A DNA stretch of 28,292 bases from CAZXCK01 sp964639225 (GTDB taxonomy: Bacteria > Chloroflexota > Anaerolineae > Aggregatilineales > Phototrophicaceae): NCBI GenBank assembly GCA_964639225.1, contig CAZXCK010000046.1:1-28292 (forward strand). The letters are read 5' to 3'. How positions within the stretch are numbered: position 1 is the first letter of the stretch; each line of letters starts with the position of its first letter. The position numbers and the translations under genes are program-made. This document shows positions 8,430 to 16,339 of this stretch, one piece after another. A model generated the notes under the pieces. That model worked only from the letters and a program-made list of their open reading frames with translations, had not been told where the DNA came from and made no database searches.

Positions 8430-10460
8430 ATGGGAAACGATCATGACGCAGACAAGAATCAGGACGACAGCCAGGCTGGGACCGATCACAGCAAGCATGA
8501 AATCATGTTCCGTAACCGCTTCTGGGTCTCGCTGCTGCTGACCATTCCGGTGCTGCTGTACAGCGGCACGATTCAGGATTGGTTCGGCTTCACCATGCCG
8601 GAGTTCACTGGCAGCACGCTGATCGCGCCCGGATTCGGACTGGCGATATTCGCCTACGGTGGCTTACCCTTTTTGCAGATGGCCGTGCCGGAGGTTCGCA
8701 GCCGCCAGCCGGGCATGATGACACTCATCTCGCTGGCGATTAGCGTGGCGCTGGTCTACAGCCTGTACGCCCTGGTGAGTGACGAGGGCATGAGCTTCTT
8801 CTGGGAGATGGCGCTGCTGATCGACGTCATGCTGCTGGGCCACTGGATGGAGATGCGCAGCGTGCGCCAGGCTTCGGGCGCGCTCAACGAACTGGCCGCG
8901 CTCATTCCCGACACCGCCGAACGCATCGACGACAACGGCGATACCGAAGAAGTCCCGGTCAGCGAGCTTGAATCGGGCGATATGGTCCTGGTGCGTCCCG
9001 GCGCCAGCGTACCAGCAGATGGTGAAATCGTCGAAGGCCACTCAGAACTCAACGAGGCGATGATTACCGGCGAGTCGCAGCCGGTCGCAAAAGAAGAAGG
9101 CGACGAGGTGATCGGCGGCACCGTCAACGGTGACGGCAGCCTGCGTGTGCGCATCACAGCCACCGGCGACGAAACCGCGCTGGCCGGCATCATGCGACTG
9201 GTGGACGAAGCCCAGAGCAGCAAATCGCAGACGCAGATGCTGGCGGACCGCGCCGCTGGCTGGTTGTTCTACATCGCGCTCGGCGTGGCGGCGATCACGG
9301 CTGTCGCCTGGACGCTGGCGACCGGCTTCGACAGCGCCGTGCTGGAACGAGTGGCGACCGTGCTGGTAATCGCCTGCCCGCACGCGCTGGGCCTGGCGAT
9401 TCCGCTGGTGGTGGCCATCAGCACGGCACTGGGCGCGAGCAACGGCATTCTCATCCGCGACCGGCGCGCGCTGGAGGCGGCCCGGCAGATCGACACGGTG
9501 GTATTCGACAAAACCGGCACACTGACCGAAGGGCGTTTTGGCGTGGTCGATCTGGCGCTGGCCGAGGGCTGGTCTGAAGAGCGCGCCCTGGCGCTGGCAC
9601 TGGGTGTCGAAGGCGACTCCGAGCATCCAATCGCCCAGGGCGTCCGGGCCAGGGCCGAAGAATCGGACGTGGAGCCGGTACAGGTGAGTGACTTCGAGGC
9701 CATCAAGGGGCGCGGCATCCAGGCGACACACGACGGCCAGACCGTCTATATTGGCGGGCCGAGCCTGTTGGAAATGCGGGAAATCGAACTCAACGACGAC
9801 ATGGTAACCTTCCGCCAACAGGCCAACGACAACGCGCAGACTGTCGTTTACATGCTGGTCGAAGATGAGGTCACAGCCGCCTTCGCCCTGGCCGATGTGG
9901 TGCGTGATGAGAGCCGGGCAACCATCGAACGCCTGCACGAAATGGAGATTGAGGTGGCCATGCTGACGGGCGACAGCCAGGCGGTGGCCGAGGCGGTGGC
10001 CCGCGAGATCGGCATTGATACGGTTTTTGCCGAGGTGCTGCCAGAACACAAAGACGAGCGAATCGCGGAGCTTCAGGAACAGGGCAAGCGTGTGGCGATG
10101 GTTGGCGATGGCGTCAACGATGCCCCTGCCCTCACACGCGCCGACATCGGTATCGCCATTGGCAGCGGAACCGACGTCGCTATTGAATCCGCCGGAATTA
10201 TCCTCGTACACAGCAATCCGCTGGATGTGGTCAAGATATTCACGCTCAGCCGCGCCACATATCGCAAAATGATCCAGAATCTGCTGTGGGCCACCGGCTA
10301 TAACGTCGTCGCGCTGCCACTGGCTGCGGGCGTACTGGCACCCTTTGGCTTTATCCTGTCGCCGGCGGTGGGCGCCGCGCTGATGTCGGCCAGCACGGTT
10401 GTCGTCGCCGTGAATGCGCAGTTTCTGCGCCGGCTGGATTTCGGCAGCTCGCCAGCCTGA
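8430..10460 (+). CDS. CopB-type P1B heavy-metal (copper) transporting ATPase
   Basis: The 676-residue membrane pump uses ATP to export a metal, probably Cu(I)/Cu(II) by family. Visible signatures are the actuator TGES (213-216), the membrane metal motif CPH (316-318), which marks the CopB/P1B-3 class rather than CPC, and the phosphorylated DKTGTLT (D360). The class-specific HP dipeptide is in DSEHPIA (399-400), followed by MLTGDS, then GDGVNDAPAL. The last membrane helices carry YN and MSAST motifs. The N-terminus has only scattered His (DHDADK, DHSKHE), not the long His-rich tail of classic CopB. GGGAG precedes the ATG. No copper chaperone or CsoR/CopY regulator is adjacent, so its regulation is not shown. 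Silver or other soft-metal transport is possible. Confidence 0.88.
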   Translation: MGNDHDADKNQDDSQAGTDHSKHEIMFRNRFWVSLLLTIPVLLYSGTIQDWFGFTMPEFTGSTLIAPGFGLAIFAYGGLPFLQMAVPEVRSRQPGMMTLISLAISVALVYSLYALVSDEGMSFFWEMALLIDVMLLGHWMEMRSVRQASGALNELAALIPDTAERIDDNGDTEEVPVSELESGDMVLVRPGASVPADGEIVEGHSELNEAMITGESQPVAKEEGDEVIGGTVNGDGSLRVRITATGDETALAGIMRLVDEAQSSKSQTQMLADRAAGWLFYIALGVAAITAVAWTLATGFDSAVLERVATVLVIACPHALGLAIPLVVAISTALGASNGILIRDRRALEAARQIDTVVFDKTGTLTEGRFGVVDLALAEGWSEERALALALGVEGDSEHPIAQGVRARAEESDVEPVQVSDFEAIKGRGIQATHDGQTVYIGGPSLLEMREIELNDDMVTFRQQANDNAQTVVYMLVEDEVTAAFALADVVRDESRATIERLHEMEIEVAMLTGDSQAVAEAVAREIGIDTVFAEVLPEHKDERIAELQEQGKRVAMVGDGVNDAPALTRADIGIAIGSGTDVAIESAGIILVHSNPLDVVKIFTLSRATYRKMIQNLLWATGYNVVALPLAAGVLAPFGFILSPAVGAALMSASTVVVAVNAQFLRRLDFGSSPA

Positions 10461-10507
10461 CCGCCGCGCTGAGTCGAAAGAAACACCGATTTTTCGACAG
10501 CCGGCGG
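10461..10507 (+). terminator. Hairpin after the P-type ATPase gene
   Basis: GTCGAAA (10473-10479) pairs with TTTCGAC (10492-10498), and the outer CCGCCG (10461-10466) can pair with CGGCGG (10502-10507). It starts immediately after the stop codon and has no clear T run. It probably ends the ATPase transcript. Confidence 0.45.
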
Positions 10508-10560
10508 CATGGTGGGCAACATGAGGACTGGATGTGAAAACCTACAATCGCGCAAAATCC

Positions 10561-10589
10561 TTGCAATATGGCGAATCGTCGATTATAGT
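10561..10589 (+). promoter_or_regulatory. Sigma-70-type promoter of the osmoprotectant operon
   Basis: TTGCAA (10561-10566) and TATAGT (10584-10589) are separated by exactly 17 bases. Transcription would begin near 10596, giving a leader of about 270 nt before the binding-protein ATG at 10866. Confidence 0.65.
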
Positions 10590-10595
10590 CATTGT

Positions 10596-10853
10596 CAGTA
10601 TGCCGCGTTTCACACCGAACGTCATAACAGGCTGTCGTCAGGTTGCTTGCATCAAGCGAACAGCGACATCCCTTCGCGGGTAATTTTGCGGCGTGAGTCC
10701 GAAGCGGATTGCGTCGGAATACGGCATCGGCTTGTTATAAACCTACAGCGGAGTTCCCCGTCGAACTATGCTGGACATCGTTGTGACTGCGGCATGCCTG
10801 AACACGGTATGGTAGCAGGCATACCCGGTGTTCAGCATTTTGTTTACTTTACG
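10596..10853 (+). promoter_or_regulatory. Structured 5' leader RNA of the osmoprotectant operon, class unknown
   Basis: The leader can fold into a closed multibranch element. A long-range helix joins ATAACAGGCTG (10624-10634) to CGGCTTGTTAT (10728-10738), 11 pairs including two G-U. Inside it lie hairpins at about 10642-10661 (GCTTG/CAAGC), 10670-10680 (CCC/GGG) and 10698-10718 (TCCGA/TCGGA). An alternative pairing TGTCG (10633-10637) with CGACA (10664-10668) would compete with the closing helix. The leader ends with a separate terminator-like hairpin. This layout is typical of a riboswitch or attenuator. I do not recognise the consensus of a known class, including the c-di-AMP (ydaO) motif common before osmolyte transporters. 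Confidence 0.45.
10798..10835 (+). terminator. Terminator-like hairpin just before the binding-protein ribosome site
   Basis: CTGAACACGGTATG (10798-10811) pairs with CATACCCGGTGTTCAG (10820-10835) with a two-base bulge, followed by the T-rich CATTTTGTTTACTTT. AGGAG and the ATG at 10866 follow closely. Its place between leader and gene suggests conditional termination rather than the end of a transcript. Confidence 0.55.
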
Positions 10854-10865
10854 AGAGGAGTTCCC

Positions 10866-11810
10866 ATGCGTAAACTACTGATCCTTGCTCTGGTGGCAGT
10901 ACTGGTACTTGGTACATCCCTGACTGCCTTCGCCCAGGACGACCCGATTGTGGTCGGTTCGAAAGACTTCACCGAAAACCAGCTTCTGGGCTGGATGATC
11001 TACCTGGTGCTGGAAAACGCCGGCTATGAGGTGGAGAATCGCATCAATCTGGGCGGCACAGCGGTTAACCGCGATGCGCTCAAGGCAGGCGAGATCGATG
11101 TGTACCCTGAGTACACTGGCACCAGCCTGCTGTTCCATCTGCCAGACGATATCCCTGGTTTTGAAGCCCCTGAGGGCGTCCCCAACGACCCAGTCGATTC
11201 CTATGTGACTGTGTCGGCGCTGGACGCTTCGGTGAACGACCTGGTGTGGCTCAACCCGTCCCCGGCCAATAACGTGTATGCCTGGGCCGTGATGCGTGAC
11301 TTTGCCGAAGAAAACGACCTGTATACCGCTGCCGACCTGGCCGACTATGTCAACGCTGGCGGCGAGGTGGTACTGGTCACCAATGACGAATTCGCCACCC
11401 GTCCTGACGGTGTTGCTTCGTTTGAAAATACCTACGGTTTTGAACTTTCCCCGGACCAGATCATCGTGATCGCTGGCGCGATCCCGGCGCAGACGCTGCA
11501 GGCGCTCAACGAAGGCGCCAACAACGCCAACTTCGCCATGGCGTATGGTACCGCCGGTTCGCTGGTGGCCTACGACATGATCCTGCTGGAAGACCCGGAA
11601 AACGCGCAGCCGATCTACGCGAACGCACCAGTGTTCCGTGGTGAAGTCATCCGCGCCAACCCGGAAATCGTCCCGCTGCTGCACCCGATGCTGGCGCTGC
11701 TGGATAACACCACCCAGCAGGAACTCAACGCCCGCGTAGACGTTGACGGCGAAGCCGCCGAAGCGGTTGCTCGCAGCTTCCTGACCGAAAACGGTTTCCT
11801 CGACGAATAA
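10866..11810 (+). CDS. Osmoprotectant ABC transporter substrate-binding protein (OsmF/OpuBC-like)
   Basis: The 314-residue exported protein has a signal peptide of about 23 residues (MRKLLILALV... to AFA-Q), with no lipobox cysteine. The mature part starts IVVGSKDFTENQLLGWMIY, the hallmark of quaternary-amine binding proteins (ProX/OpuBC/OsmF). It is followed by NLGGTAVNRDALKAGEIDVYPEYTGT, the conserved 'a...GeiD.ypEYTG' block. It should bind glycine betaine, choline, carnitine or a similar solute and pass it to the two permeases downstream. The start follows AGGAG at six bases. Although the frame stays open back to 10509, that upstream part is the leader RNA. Gene order matches yehZYXW. The ligand is not determined. 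Confidence 0.85.
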   Translation: MRKLLILALVAVLVLGTSLTAFAQDDPIVVGSKDFTENQLLGWMIYLVLENAGYEVENRINLGGTAVNRDALKAGEIDVYPEYTGTSLLFHLPDDIPGFEAPEGVPNDPVDSYVTVSALDASVNDLVWLNPSPANNVYAWAVMRDFAEENDLYTAADLADYVNAGGEVVLVTNDEFATRPDGVASFENTYGFELSPDQIIVIAGAIPAQTLQALNEGANNANFAMAYGTAGSLVAYDMILLEDPENAQPIYANAPVFRGEVIRANPEIVPLLHPMLALLDNTTQQELNARVDVDGEAAEAVARSFLTENGFLDE

Positions 11811-11823
11811 CCCAGAAAACGAG

Positions 11824-11863
11824 AGAGGCGCCACCGCACAGCAGAAACAGCGGTGACACCTCT
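11824..11863 (+). terminator. First intercistronic hairpin after the binding-protein gene
   Basis: CACCGC (11832-11837) pairs with GCGGTG (11850-11855) and AGAGG (11824-11828) with CCTCT (11859-11863), separated by a small internal loop. It begins 14 bases after the stop codon. It may cause partial termination or protect the upstream message. Confidence 0.5.
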
Positions 11864-11890
11864 TAACTTCGTAGGCAGAAAACGTCACAC

Positions 11891-11918
11891 GGGATGGCCG
11901 GTGGCCGCCGGTCATCCC
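11891..11918 (+). terminator. Second intercistronic hairpin before the permease gene
   Basis: GGGATGGCCGG (11891-11901) pairs with CCGGTCATCCC (11908-11918), 11 pairs with one G-U and a 6-nt loop. Together with the preceding hairpin it shows that 11811-11955 is untranslated, which argues against the upstream GTG starts of the permease. Confidence 0.55.
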
Positions 11919-11972
11919 AACATCTTCTGTAGCGCGCATTATATAGCAAATCAGGTAACGGAGGATAGCACC

Positions 11973-13607
11973 ATCAACATCAACCGGCTTGCACTCGTCG
12001 GCAGTACGATTGGCTTGCTCGGCTTTTTCTTCCTGCCGCTCATTGAGCTAAAGCCCAATCGTATCGCCTCCGGCATTTCATATAACCTACTGGAGTTCAA
12101 CCAGGACCTGCGTTACCTTATGCTGTTTCTGCTGGTTCTGCTGGTGTTCTCGCTGGCTTTTCGCCGCGATGAACAATCACGCGGCTGGCTGGTAGCCCTG
12201 GTTGGCAACGTCATCATACTACTCACCCTGATCTTACCGGCCATGGCTGGCGAGCAGCTCCTGGCCAACGCGACTGAACTATTTGGCGAAACCGTGCGCC
12301 TGAACCCGCGTATTCTGCCATCGGCGGCGATGGCGGTGGGTTTGCTGGCGGGCTACGTCATCATCTATGCCGGCATCGGCGACCTTCGACGCAGCGGCGC
12401 GGGTCGCCTGGCAATCGCTGGCTATTCGTGGATGTGGCTGCCTGTCGCTGGTATTCTGTTCACGCAGGGCAGCTTTGATATTTATTCGATCGTTGTGGAG
12501 TTCGACACCAACGGTGAACTGCTGGGTCAGCGCTTTATCGAGCATCTGACGTTCGTCAGCATCTCAATCCTCACCGGCTCGGTCATCGGCATTGGCCTGG
12601 GACTGTGGGCGTCGCGCGATGAACGACTGGCTCCGGTCATCCTGTATGCGGTCGGCATCATCCAGACAATCCCCAGCCTGGCGCTGTTCGGTCTGCTGCT
12701 GCTGCCGCTGGCCCGCTTCGGCGACCAGCTATTCACCGATATTCTGGTAATCTTCCTGGTGACACTGGCTGTCGCCGTGGTCATTGGCGTCGTTTTCGTG
12801 CGCTTCCAGAACCGCTTTCCGGACGCTGTGCGCCCGGTAGGGCTGATTGCGACCGCCATCGCCAGCGCCATACCGCTGGCACTGCTCACCATTATTACCG
12901 TCAGCTTCCTGTTCCGCATCAGCCTGCTGGCGCTGACCAACGACCAATTCGCCAGCCAGCGTGAACTGGTAGCGGCGCTGCTGGTGGGCGCTGTTGTCGT
13001 GTGGGCACTGTTCCGCAAAGGCGGGTTGTTGCGCAAACGGGTTCCCCGGCGCGCCCGCCCGTATGTACGCTATGCCGGGATCGGACTGGGCGCGGTGGGC
13101 GGCGTCGTGATAGCGGTGTTGCTGGTGCAGTCGGCCCAGTTCTTCCTGCGGAATGTGGAAGGCACGGATGTGCTCACCATCCGCGACCTGGGTGTTTCCG
13201 GCATCGGTGTCGCCCCGGCGTTGATCGCATTGACGCTGTATTCGCTGCTGCCGCTGGTCCGTAACACGTATGCTGGCCTCAACAATGTGGACCCGGCCAT
13301 CATCGACTCCGGCAAGGGCATGGGCATGACGCCGGTACAGATTTTCTTCCGTATCGAGCTACCGCTGGCAATCCCGGTAATTGTTGCCGGTGTGCGTAAC
13401 GCGGGTGTCGCCCTGGTCGGCATCGGTACCATCGCCTCAGTGATCGGCGGTGGCGGGCTGGGTGACTTCGTGCTGCAGGGCATTATCAATACATCCATCG
13501 ACCTGATTCTGCTCGGCGCGTTACCGGCTATCATCCTGGCGCTGATTCTGGATGGCGGCCTGCGCGGCATCGAGCGTATTATCACTTCGCCCGGAATCCG
13601 GCAATAA
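11973..13607 (+). CDS. Osmoprotectant ABC transporter permease with inserted membrane segment (YehY/OpuBB-like)
   Basis: The protein has about 544 residues. Several N-terminal membrane helices (1-165) precede a BPD_transp_1 permease domain. That domain begins HLTFVSISILTGSVIGIGLGLWAS, reaches IIQTIPSLALFGLLLLPLA (229-247), and resumes at GVAPALIALTLYSLLPLVRNTYAGL (412-436). The EAA-type ATPase contact DSGKGMGMTPVQIFFRIELP follows (445-464). In ordinary OpuBB proteins the two middle blocks are adjacent. Here about 160 residues with three or four hydrophobic segments separate them. The frame is open from a GTG at 11853, but that codon lies inside a hairpin. The only good ribosome site, GGAGG (11960-11964), sits eight bases before ATC (11973) in ATC AAC ATC AAC, so an AUC start is proposed. 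It forms the channel with the second permease. Confidence 0.78.
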   Translation: MNINRLALVGSTIGLLGFFFLPLIELKPNRIASGISYNLLEFNQDLRYLMLFLLVLLVFSLAFRRDEQSRGWLVALVGNVIILLTLILPAMAGEQLLANATELFGETVRLNPRILPSAAMAVGLLAGYVIIYAGIGDLRRSGAGRLAIAGYSWMWLPVAGILFTQGSFDIYSIVVEFDTNGELLGQRFIEHLTFVSISILTGSVIGIGLGLWASRDERLAPVILYAVGIIQTIPSLALFGLLLLPLARFGDQLFTDILVIFLVTLAVAVVIGVVFVRFQNRFPDAVRPVGLIATAIASAIPLALLTIITVSFLFRISLLALTNDQFASQRELVAALLVGAVVVWALFRKGGLLRKRVPRRARPYVRYAGIGLGAVGGVVIAVLLVQSAQFFLRNVEGTDVLTIRDLGVSGIGVAPALIALTLYSLLPLVRNTYAGLNNVDPAIIDSGKGMGMTPVQIFFRIELPLAIPVIVAGVRNAGVALVGIGTIASVIGGGGLGDFVLQGIINTSIDLILLGALPAIILALILDGGLRGIERIITSPGIRQ

Positions 13608-13628
13608 TCGCAGAGGTATCGACCACAC

Positions 13629-14777
13629 ATGATCGAATTCAAAGACGTTGTCAAAGAATACCCCAACGGCTTCCGCGCCGTTGATGAGTTGAATATGGTC
13701 ATTCCAGACGGTGAGATCACCGTGCTGATTGGTCCATCGGGCTGCGGCAAAACGACCAGTATGCGCATGATTAACCGCCTGATCCCGATAACTAAGGGGC
13801 AGATTCTGATCGACGGGCGCGACATCAACGAGATGCCAGTCGAAGAACTGCGGCGCAACATCGGCTACGCCATTCAGCAGATCGGCCTGTTCCCGCACAT
13901 GACGGTGTTTGAAAACATCGCCATCGTGCCCCGGCTGCTCAACTGGGAAGAGGATCGCATCCGCCATCGCGTTGATGAACTGCTGGACCTGGTGGGACTG
14001 GACGCCGATATTTACCGTGACGTTTACCCGCGCCAGATGTCCGGCGGCCAGCAGCAGCGTGTGGGCGTGGCCCGCGCTCTGGGAGCCGACCCGCCCATTA
14101 TGCTGATGGACGAACCGTTCGGCGCCATTGACCCCATTACGCGTGAAGTGCTGCAGGACGAGTTTTTGCAGATTCAGGAGCGCGTCGGCAAGACGATTGT
14201 TTTTGTGACGCACGACATCGACGAAGCGATCAAAATGGGCGACCGCATCGCCATCCTGCGCGACGGCAGACTGATCCAGTTCGATACGCCCGAAACAATC
14301 CTGGCGCATCCAACCAGCAACTTCGTCCGCAACTTCGTCGGCTCCGACCGGCAGCTCAAACGCCTGGGCCTGATTCGCGTCAGCGAGTTGATGGAAACCG
14401 AGATTCCCAAAGTCACGATCCACGCATCCATCCAGGATGTGCTGACCGCCTGCGAAAAATACAAGGTGCGTTCGGTGTTCGTGGTTGACAGCGAGTCGAA
14501 GCGTCTCAAAGGCTGGGTGGACAAAGAAGCCGCCGAAAGCAGTAACTCGCTGGTGGACGCCATGAACGAATCACCGTACTACGACATCGCCGTGCGCGAG
14601 ACAGCCACCGCCCGTGAGGCTCTGAGCGCCATGATCGCGCGCGGCTTCCGCGTGACACCGGTCGTGGACAATCACGGTCGGCTGAAGGGCATCATCCGGC
14701 TGCGCGCGCTGCAGGATCTGGCGATCTTCAGTGAAAGCACCAACGGCGAGACAACCGGAGAGGCGATCAGTGGCTGA
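13629..14777 (+). CDS. Osmoprotectant ABC transporter ATP-binding protein with CBS domains (YehX/OpuBA-like)
   Basis: The 382-residue cytoplasmic ATPase has Walker A GPSGCGKTT (35-43), Q-loop AIQQIGLFPHMTV, signature MSGGQQQR (137-144), Walker B IMLMDEP (157-163) and switch His195 in FVTHD. Residues from about 250 to 370 form a tandem CBS module (VTIHASIQDVLTACEKY, RSVFVVD, then ARGFRVTPVVDNHGRLKGIIR). In OpuA-type transporters such modules gate transport by ionic strength or c-di-AMP. It lies 21 bases after the first permease, and its end overlaps the second permease by eight bases. The family is OpuBA/ProV/YehX. Whether this CBS pair senses ions, nucleotides or neither is not visible. Confidence 0.88.
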   Translation: MIEFKDVVKEYPNGFRAVDELNMVIPDGEITVLIGPSGCGKTTSMRMINRLIPITKGQILIDGRDINEMPVEELRRNIGYAIQQIGLFPHMTVFENIAIVPRLLNWEEDRIRHRVDELLDLVGLDADIYRDVYPRQMSGGQQQRVGVARALGADPPIMLMDEPFGAIDPITREVLQDEFLQIQERVGKTIVFVTHDIDEAIKMGDRIAILRDGRLIQFDTPETILAHPTSNFVRNFVGSDRQLKRLGLIRVSELMETEIPKVTIHASIQDVLTACEKYKVRSVFVVDSESKRLKGWVDKEAAESSNSLVDAMNESPYYDIAVRETATAREALSAMIARGFRVTPVVDNHGRLKGIIRLRALQDLAIFSESTNGETTGEAISG

Positions 14778-16254
14778 GAAGGTAGAGACGACTCTGGACA
14801 CGCAGCAACAGATGTCGCCACGTCTGGTGTCAGCGCGGCGGGGTTATGTGCCGATAGCCGGTGTGGTATGGCTGGTGCTGGCGCTGGCGCTGTTCGCCAT
14901 CAGCGATTACGAATTCTCGCTAAACGAACGCCAGACCCGCCCGCGTATCGCCGTAGAGCGCGTCGAAACCGGGGAACCGAACACGATGCTGCTGTACACC
15001 ACTGGCCAGTTTTTCTACGGCGACATCAACTCGTCGATGCTGCCCGAAGGTGACGAAAGCTATAGCAGTCGCGCCGAAGGTTTGCAGGGTTCAGAACTGG
15101 CACGCACAATCTTCGAGGCAGATTTCAGCATCACCGGCCTGACGATGGCCGAAGAGCGTATCGTGGCCGCTGAGGAAGAACTCGAAGATGTACTCGAGGA
15201 TGCCTTTGAAGAAGGTGATGGCGTTGATGTCGATGAAGAGGTCGTCGCCACTCAAGGCGAGATCGTCGTCACCTTCGAGCCTGATTCCAACATCGAACGG
15301 GCACTGGAACGCATCGACGACGCGATCAACACGTACTTCCCACGTGCCGGACTGGCGCCGAACCTGTGGTTGCCCGGCGTCGCCGGCAGCGATGAGACCG
15401 TGCTGCGTATCCAGACCATCGACACCGGCATATTGCTGTTCTGGTTCGCGCTGCTGTACGCTGCCATTGAAGCCGGGCTGGGCTTCGCGCTGCGTGCCAG
15501 CGACGATAAGCTAATCGCCCCGCTGGTGCGCGCGGTGGGTGTGTTCCTGCTGGCGTGGTCGTTCTTCGGTCACATGCCGTTGTGGGATTATGTGCTCAAC
15601 TTCGTCTTCCCTACCAGCTCGCAGCTTTTCCATCCCAGCGCAACCGTGATCGGCTTCACGGCGGAACACCTGGAACTGGTGATCGTCTCGTCATTTGTGA
15701 CGGTGCCATTGGGCCTGCTGATCGGCATTCTGGTCACACGCGAGGCTTACCACGACTTCCTACCGCTGGCGAATAACATCGTCAACAGCGGCCAGACCAT
15801 CCCCACGCTGGCTGTGGTGGCCATCATGGCGCCCATCATCGGCTTTGGCTTCTGGCCGGCCATCATCGCGCTGGTCCTTTACGGGCTGCTGCCAGTGGTG
15901 CGCAACACCATTACCGGCCTGGAAAACGTCGATAATTTTATCATCGACTCAGCCAAAGGTATGGGCCTCACCAACACGCAGATTCTGTTCCAGATCGAGA
16001 TTCCCATCGCCAGCCGTATCATCATGGCCGGTATCCGTACCAGCATGGTGATTAACGTCGGCACGGCGACGCTGGGCGCATTTGTCGGCTCCGGCGGGCT
16101 GGGCGTACCCATCGCCAGCGGACTATCAACCACGACTTATGCGCTGGTGATGCTGGGCGCGCTGCCAGCGGCTTTGCTGGCGATCCTGATCGACTATGTA
16201 CTCGGTCGGGTCGAGTTCGTGGCCACACCCAAGGGCCTGCAGATCGAATCATAG
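14770..16254 (+). CDS. Osmoprotectant ABC transporter permease with large extracytoplasmic domain (YehW/OpuBB-like)
   Basis: The protein has 494 residues from a GTG start at 14770, chosen because GGAGAGG lies six bases upstream and the resulting 8-base overlap with the ATPase gene implies translational coupling. An ATG at 14731 would extend it into the ATPase gene without a ribosome site. TM1 (about 28-44) is followed by about 170 residues with no membrane helix, an acidic stretch (AAEEELEDVLEDAFEEGDG, about 133-151), then membrane helices from 219. The BPD_transp_1 domain is at the C-terminus with SGQTIPTLAVVAIMAPIIGFG and the ATPase-contact loop DSAKGMGLTNTQILFQIEIP (393-412). It should pair with the first permease. 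The outside domain is unusual for the family and its role is unknown. Confidence 0.82.
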   Translation: MAEKVETTLDTQQQMSPRLVSARRGYVPIAGVVWLVLALALFAISDYEFSLNERQTRPRIAVERVETGEPNTMLLYTTGQFFYGDINSSMLPEGDESYSSRAEGLQGSELARTIFEADFSITGLTMAEERIVAAEEELEDVLEDAFEEGDGVDVDEEVVATQGEIVVTFEPDSNIERALERIDDAINTYFPRAGLAPNLWLPGVAGSDETVLRIQTIDTGILLFWFALLYAAIEAGLGFALRASDDKLIAPLVRAVGVFLLAWSFFGHMPLWDYVLNFVFPTSSQLFHPSATVIGFTAEHLELVIVSSFVTVPLGLLIGILVTREAYHDFLPLANNIVNSGQTIPTLAVVAIMAPIIGFGFWPAIIALVLYGLLPVVRNTITGLENVDNFIIDSAKGMGLTNTQILFQIEIPIASRIIMAGIRTSMVINVGTATLGAFVGSGGLGVPIASGLSTTTYALVMLGALPAALLAILIDYVLGRVEFVATPKGLQIES

Positions 16255-16272
16255 GCTGTCGCTTCAACCTTC

Positions 16273-16303
16273 ACAGGGGGAACCCGCTAAGGCTTCCCCC
16301 TGT
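16273..16303 (+). terminator. Terminator hairpin between convergent operons
   Basis: A perfect 10-bp stem, ACAGGGGGAA (16273-16282) and TTCCCCCTGT (16294-16303), has an 11-nt loop. It lies between the osmoprotectant operon (plus) and the carboxylase gene (minus) and could serve both, although T tracts are weak on either side. Confidence 0.65.
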
Positions 16304-16339
16304 AAAACGCAATTCTCCTCACATCACCGACCAGACTTA

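Noticed and set aside
10596..10860. Known c-di-AMP (ydaO) riboswitch or a tRNA-like element
   Set aside because: I could not match the conserved ydaO core or a tRNA cloverleaf with T-loop. A covariance search would decide.
10509..10865. N-terminal extension of the osmolyte binding protein
   Set aside because: It crosses the promoter and leader structures, while a clear AGGAG and signal peptide begin at 10866.
11853..11972. GTG start giving a 584-residue permease
   Set aside because: The GTG lies in the stem of one hairpin and the frame crosses a second. No ribosome site precedes it and the added residues do not resemble the family.
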